A stretch of 9,045 nt of DNA, taken from assembly GCA_016177315.1 (NCBI GenBank), contig JACOVN010000075.1:1-9045 (forward strand), in the 5' to 3' direction. The notes beneath the pieces were generated by a model that had not been told where the DNA came from, did no database searches, and worked only from the letters and a program-made list of their open reading frames with translations. The stretch is from Candidatus Woesearchaeota archaeon (GTDB taxonomy: Archaea > Nanobdellota > Nanobdellia > Woesearchaeales > UBA12501). A program made the translations under genes and the position numbers. Shown here piece after piece: positions 6,231 to 9,045 of the stretch (its first letter is position 1; each line of letters opens with the position of its first letter).

Positions 6231-8660
6231 ATGATAAAACCCTATCTGCGGAGAATCGAGGAAGGCTATGAAGATGGCCATGTTGTAGAAGTTCTTCCCC
6301 AGCAGAGAGTCAAACTCTACGCTGCGCCGAAGCCTGTAGGAGCAGTAAAGAGGCTCTTTTCTGAAACAGCGCAAGCAGAAGAGCGAACACTGGTTGCCAT
6401 TATTCAAAATCTCGGGGAGCGTGTTATCTTCGCAGCAAACCCACAAGCAGAGTCTCAGGTAGCTCTATCGTATCCAGATTGCAGAGAATTTCCAGGGGGA
6501 GCTGAGCTGCGCATTGCGCAGGGAAAAGCCCTGCTGACATACAATCCGCGGGAAGTAGAAGGTCCAAGATTGGAAGCGCAAATCAGCCTGTTGAGCACAG
6601 AACTGTCACAGGTGGAAAAGGCTTCCCCTGCTGCTGAAATGCTCAGCACACAATTGCGCGATGCCAGAATCCACCTTTCAGCGCTTCCTGAGCAAATAGC
6701 AAAGGATGCTGACCCCGGGGCAAGTTATGGACTCGCTCCAGGAACGAAAATCACCATCCAGGGAAAGAGCACCAATATCCAGTTTGTTTATCAGGCAGAG
6801 GAAGCTCCGAATGGACGCAATGGAAATGATGAGCCGGTAGAGCACATTGGAAGATATAGGCCCTATGGTTTAGAGGTAGAAAGAATAAAGCTGCAGCAGG
6901 GCTGTATCCTTGACATTCTAAGCAAGCTCGATGCTTCTGGCGAGAAACCAGCATATCAGCAAAAGGGTGTAATAGTGTCACCAACAGACTTCTGCGATAT
7001 CAAGGCAAAAGATGGAACAAGGCTCGCAAGAATAGCGAAGAGCAATGACGGTCATCGCATTGTGCCTTCTGCTGGTGCAGTAAAAATCAACGATAGTGCA
7101 GTAGAAGGTTTTGTGGACCTTAACCCGGAAGATATCATTCGGGTTTCTGGTAAGAAAGTTGATGTTCTTCTGCGTTATCGGCCTGGCTTTGTAGACCCTA
7201 CAGAATGGAAATCTGGAAAGTTTCCATTTCCGGCGTTTGGATTAGAATTTTTCATGCAAAGTAGAGAGGAACAGGAGGCACAGGATCGTGCAGAAGCTAT
7301 GGCGCCAAGTTTTGAGGGAAGGAAGTTTGGCATCGCAATAGGGAGTGTGGCGCTTGGATTGGCAGCACTTCTATTAGCAAGCAGATATTTTCCATCTATT
7401 CCAATAGACAGATGGCTGTATTCTTCGCAAAACAGTCGGCAAGAAAAGCCAGTAGAGAAGGATCCTCGAGAAGAGACAAAGGAAAGGAACTTAGAATTCA
7501 TCGCAGGGGTGAACGAATTTGAGAGAAGGGGGAGTGTCGTGACCATGCCAAAGGGGAATTATACTGTCTATGTTGTTACTGATTTGCACTCTGATTTTGA
7601 AGCTTTTCAGGATATTCTAAGAAAGCATGGACTGGAACAAAGAGCCAGGGAAGGAGATAAGGTGGTTTTCCTAGGAGATTTCTCTGATACGAAATATGTT
7701 ATACAAATCAGGGATGGAAAGTTGATGGAAGTTCCGTATGCTGAGATAGGCGGAGATGTAAAGATCATGCGATACTTGATGGAATGGAAGGAACGCTTGC
7801 GAGAAGCCGGTTTCGATCCAAACAATGTCATCCCAGTTATGGGAAACCATGAATGGCAAGCGGTGCAGTATTATAGGGCTGTAACAGCGATTGCAAGGGA
7901 TCAGGACATACCATTCCAAGACGCATTGCAGGCTATTCTGGAAGGAAGAGTGCAGGTGCGAAGGCACGGAAGGCTCAGCCTGGAAGACATAGAACACAAT
8001 GCACGCCTTATCTTAACAGCGCCAGAAATTCCAGTTCCAAAACAGGAATTCCTAGGTTTCTTTGAAGAGCATGCTGCGAAAATGAGAATTACCATACCCG
8101 AGTATGCAAGCAGGGTTCGGGAAGGAAAAGTGCAATTATCCGATAAGGATGGAAATAGAATTCCTCCTGAGGCCATATTCCAATCGGATGCATTTTATAC
8201 ATCTCTTGATTTATCCAACTTCGATCTCGTAACCAGAATGACACCAGAGATATTGGAATTCTTGGAACAGCTTCCTGTTGGAATTGTTATGGAAAATGGT
8301 GTTGTGGCGTTTCATGGATTTGCGCCGGAAGCATTGGAATCATTGGCAGCAAGAAACCCTAATGCAACACAAGTATATGCGACACTGTGGGACAGACGGG
8401 GTATTTGGGATCAAAGCGGAGTTCTCCTGAATGGGCACACATCTCTCGATGATGCTGTAGAAGATGGTGGAATTATGCAGAATGGTGTTGCTATTTTAGG
8501 AATGGATAGAATCATTTTTGCTTCAGGAATACATGCTACAGATCCAGAAACAAAAGGAATTGATCCAGAGCTGCAGCGGATCATTCGAATAGACGCTGAA
8601 AAGGGCTACGAAACCGCTTCTGACTTTCAGGAGGGGATAGAAATTCTTCCTGCCAGATAA
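6231..8660 (+). CDS. Membrane-anchored PPP-type metallophosphatase with N-terminal FHA-like repeats
   Basis: This protein of 809 residues has no family name I can assign as a whole. Residues 1-360 contain beta-rich segments ending in a recurring motif, clearest at 168-187 (LAPGTKITIQGK...Y) and 297-316 (LNPEDIIRVSGK...Y), with a weaker copy at 87-104. Its form resembles the last strands of FHA domains; the region 246-319 looks most FHA-like. A helix-rich stretch (about 113-160) separates the first two copies. One hydrophobic helix spans about 366-384, followed by a charged linker. The C-terminal domain (from about 444) carries all PPP metal ligands: Asp451 and His453 (DLH), Asp483 (GDFSD), Asn539-His540 (GNHE), His695 (FHG) and His736 (NGHT). 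The arginine of the usual GDxxDRG is missing (GDFSDTKY). A long insert lies between GNHE and His695. It is probably a phosphoesterase; protein phosphatase, nucleotide or envelope-polymer substrates are all possible. Confidence 0.8.
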   Translation: MIKPYLRRIEEGYEDGHVVEVLPQQRVKLYAAPKPVGAVKRLFSETAQAEERTLVAIIQNLGERVIFAANPQAESQVALSYPDCREFPGGAELRIAQGKALLTYNPREVEGPRLEAQISLLSTELSQVEKASPAAEMLSTQLRDARIHLSALPEQIAKDADPGASYGLAPGTKITIQGKSTNIQFVYQAEEAPNGRNGNDEPVEHIGRYRPYGLEVERIKLQQGCILDILSKLDASGEKPAYQQKGVIVSPTDFCDIKAKDGTRLARIAKSNDGHRIVPSAGAVKINDSAVEGFVDLNPEDIIRVSGKKVDVLLRYRPGFVDPTEWKSGKFPFPAFGLEFFMQSREEQEAQDRAEAMAPSFEGRKFGIAIGSVALGLAALLLASRYFPSIPIDRWLYSSQNSRQEKPVEKDPREETKERNLEFIAGVNEFERRGSVVTMPKGNYTVYVVTDLHSDFEAFQDILRKHGLEQRAREGDKVVFLGDFSDTKYVIQIRDGKLMEVPYAEIGGDVKIMRYLMEWKERLREAGFDPNNVIPVMGNHEWQAVQYYRAVTAIARDQDIPFQDALQAILEGRVQVRRHGRLSLEDIEHNARLILTAPEIPVPKQEFLGFFEEHAAKMRITIPEYASRVREGKVQLSDKDGNRIPPEAIFQSDAFYTSLDLSNFDLVTRMTPEILEFLEQLPVGIVMENGVVAFHGFAPEALESLAARNPNATQVYATLWDRRGIWDQSGVLLNGHTSLDDAVEDGGIMQNGVAILGMDRIIFASGIHATDPETKGIDPELQRIIRIDAEKGYETASDFQEGIEILPAR

Positions 8661-8680
8661 TATATTATTCCCATAGATAC

Positions 8681-9045
8681 TTATAATTTTTCTAATATCT
8701 GCCTTACATTCCGCGCGGAAAGCTCGTAGTAGAATTTCCATTTCTTCCCTCTTTGCTCCTGTCCAACATGGATTTCAAACACCCCTTGCCGGCATCCGGC
8801 TTCATGCAACGCTGTTATATACCTTCTCAATTGTTCCTCCCGAATCTTATTATGCTCTCTTCGCAATGCATCATTGGCAATGAATTCATTAGGATCATGG
8901 CCGAAGGTAATGGGCATATGGGAACCGATCTTGGTAATATCTCCATCCTCGTACAGCATTGTCACCTGTCCACCAAGATGGCAGATGGGGATTCTTCCTT
9001 GAAATTGCTGAATGAATGCAACAGGATCTATAACCCCTCTCACAA
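8681..9045 (-). CDS. Partial TIM-barrel protein resembling sugar-phosphate isomerases/epimerases (C-terminal part)
   Basis: The frame is open to the right edge, so its 5' end is missing; the GTG at 9043 is unlikely to be the true start because the preceding codon is cut off. Counting from that codon, the visible 120 residues show ICHLGG (His22), GSHMPI (His42), a helix ending in AGC, then GVFEIHVG (Glu90, His92). Strand-final His and Glu residues in this order resemble the C-terminal half of xylose-isomerase-like (AP endonuclease 2 superfamily) barrels, where they bind a divalent metal. The match is by pattern only. An endonuclease IV relative or an unrelated barrel remain possible. It converges on the phosphatase gene with a 20-nt gap. 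Confidence 0.45.
   Translation of the reverse strand, partial: VRGVIDPVAFIQQFQGRIPICHLGGQVTMLYEDGDITKIGSHMPITFGHDPNEFIANDALRREHNKIREEQLRRYITALHEAGCRQGVFEIHVGQEQRGKKWKFYYELSARNVRQILEKL
8687..8691 (+). terminator. Possible oligo-T terminator after the phosphatase gene
   Basis: Five T occur 26 nt after the phosphatase stop codon in an AT-rich stretch that overlaps the 3' end of the convergent minus-strand gene. Short T tracts are weak evidence on their own, but the position at the end of a transcription unit fits archaeal termination. Confidence 0.3.

Noticed and set aside
6051..6446. Minus-strand open frame across the divergent promoter region
   Set aside because: It runs through both promoters and the N-terminus of the phosphatase gene, and its translation is not recognisable.

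Overview
The window reads as an ordinary stretch of archaeal chromosome. Its promoters carry archaeal TATA boxes of the type TTTATATA or TTTAAATA. Two genes have the ATG about 26 nt downstream of the TATA centre, the spacing expected for leaderless transcripts. Others have GGTG or GGAG Shine-Dalgarno sites. One gene encodes a HAD phosphatase of a typically archaeal subfamily, and methionine synthase is split into two genes, as in several archaea. A gyrase B gene fits a euryarchaeon or a DPANN-type archaeon, since both groups use bacterial-type gyrase. The exact lineage cannot be fixed from this sequence.

Layout, left to right on the plus strand: the 3' end of gyrB (to 451); a Kef-type cation:proton antiporter with a nucleotide-binding tail (527-2245); an overlapping pair encoding the N-lobe-like and catalytic halves of a cobalamin-independent methionine synthase (2312-3322 and 3306-4427); a 33-residue zinc-ribbon protein (4494-4595); and a HAD phosphatase (4637-5311). 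A convergent minus-strand gene encodes a secreted, probably lipid-anchored helical protein (6067-5321). A divergent promoter region of about 160 bp follows, and then an 809-residue plus-strand protein (6231-8660). The right edge holds part of a minus-strand gene resembling a sugar-phosphate isomerase/epimerase TIM barrel (8681-9045).

The most unusual item is the 809-residue protein. It has repeated FHA-like beta segments, one membrane helix, and a C-terminal PPP-type metallophosphatase domain that keeps every metal ligand but lacks the usual DRG arginine. It shares a divergent control region with the exported protein, and that region holds a perfect 10-bp inverted repeat. Together these suggest, without proof, a cell-envelope signalling or repair module.

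The first 47 bases are a perfect inverted repeat that copies part of gyrB backwards, with a one-base centre. This looks like a fold-back artefact at a contig end. Both window ends are therefore probably contig ends and both edge genes are incomplete. No tRNA, rRNA, CRISPR array, insertion sequence or phage gene was seen.
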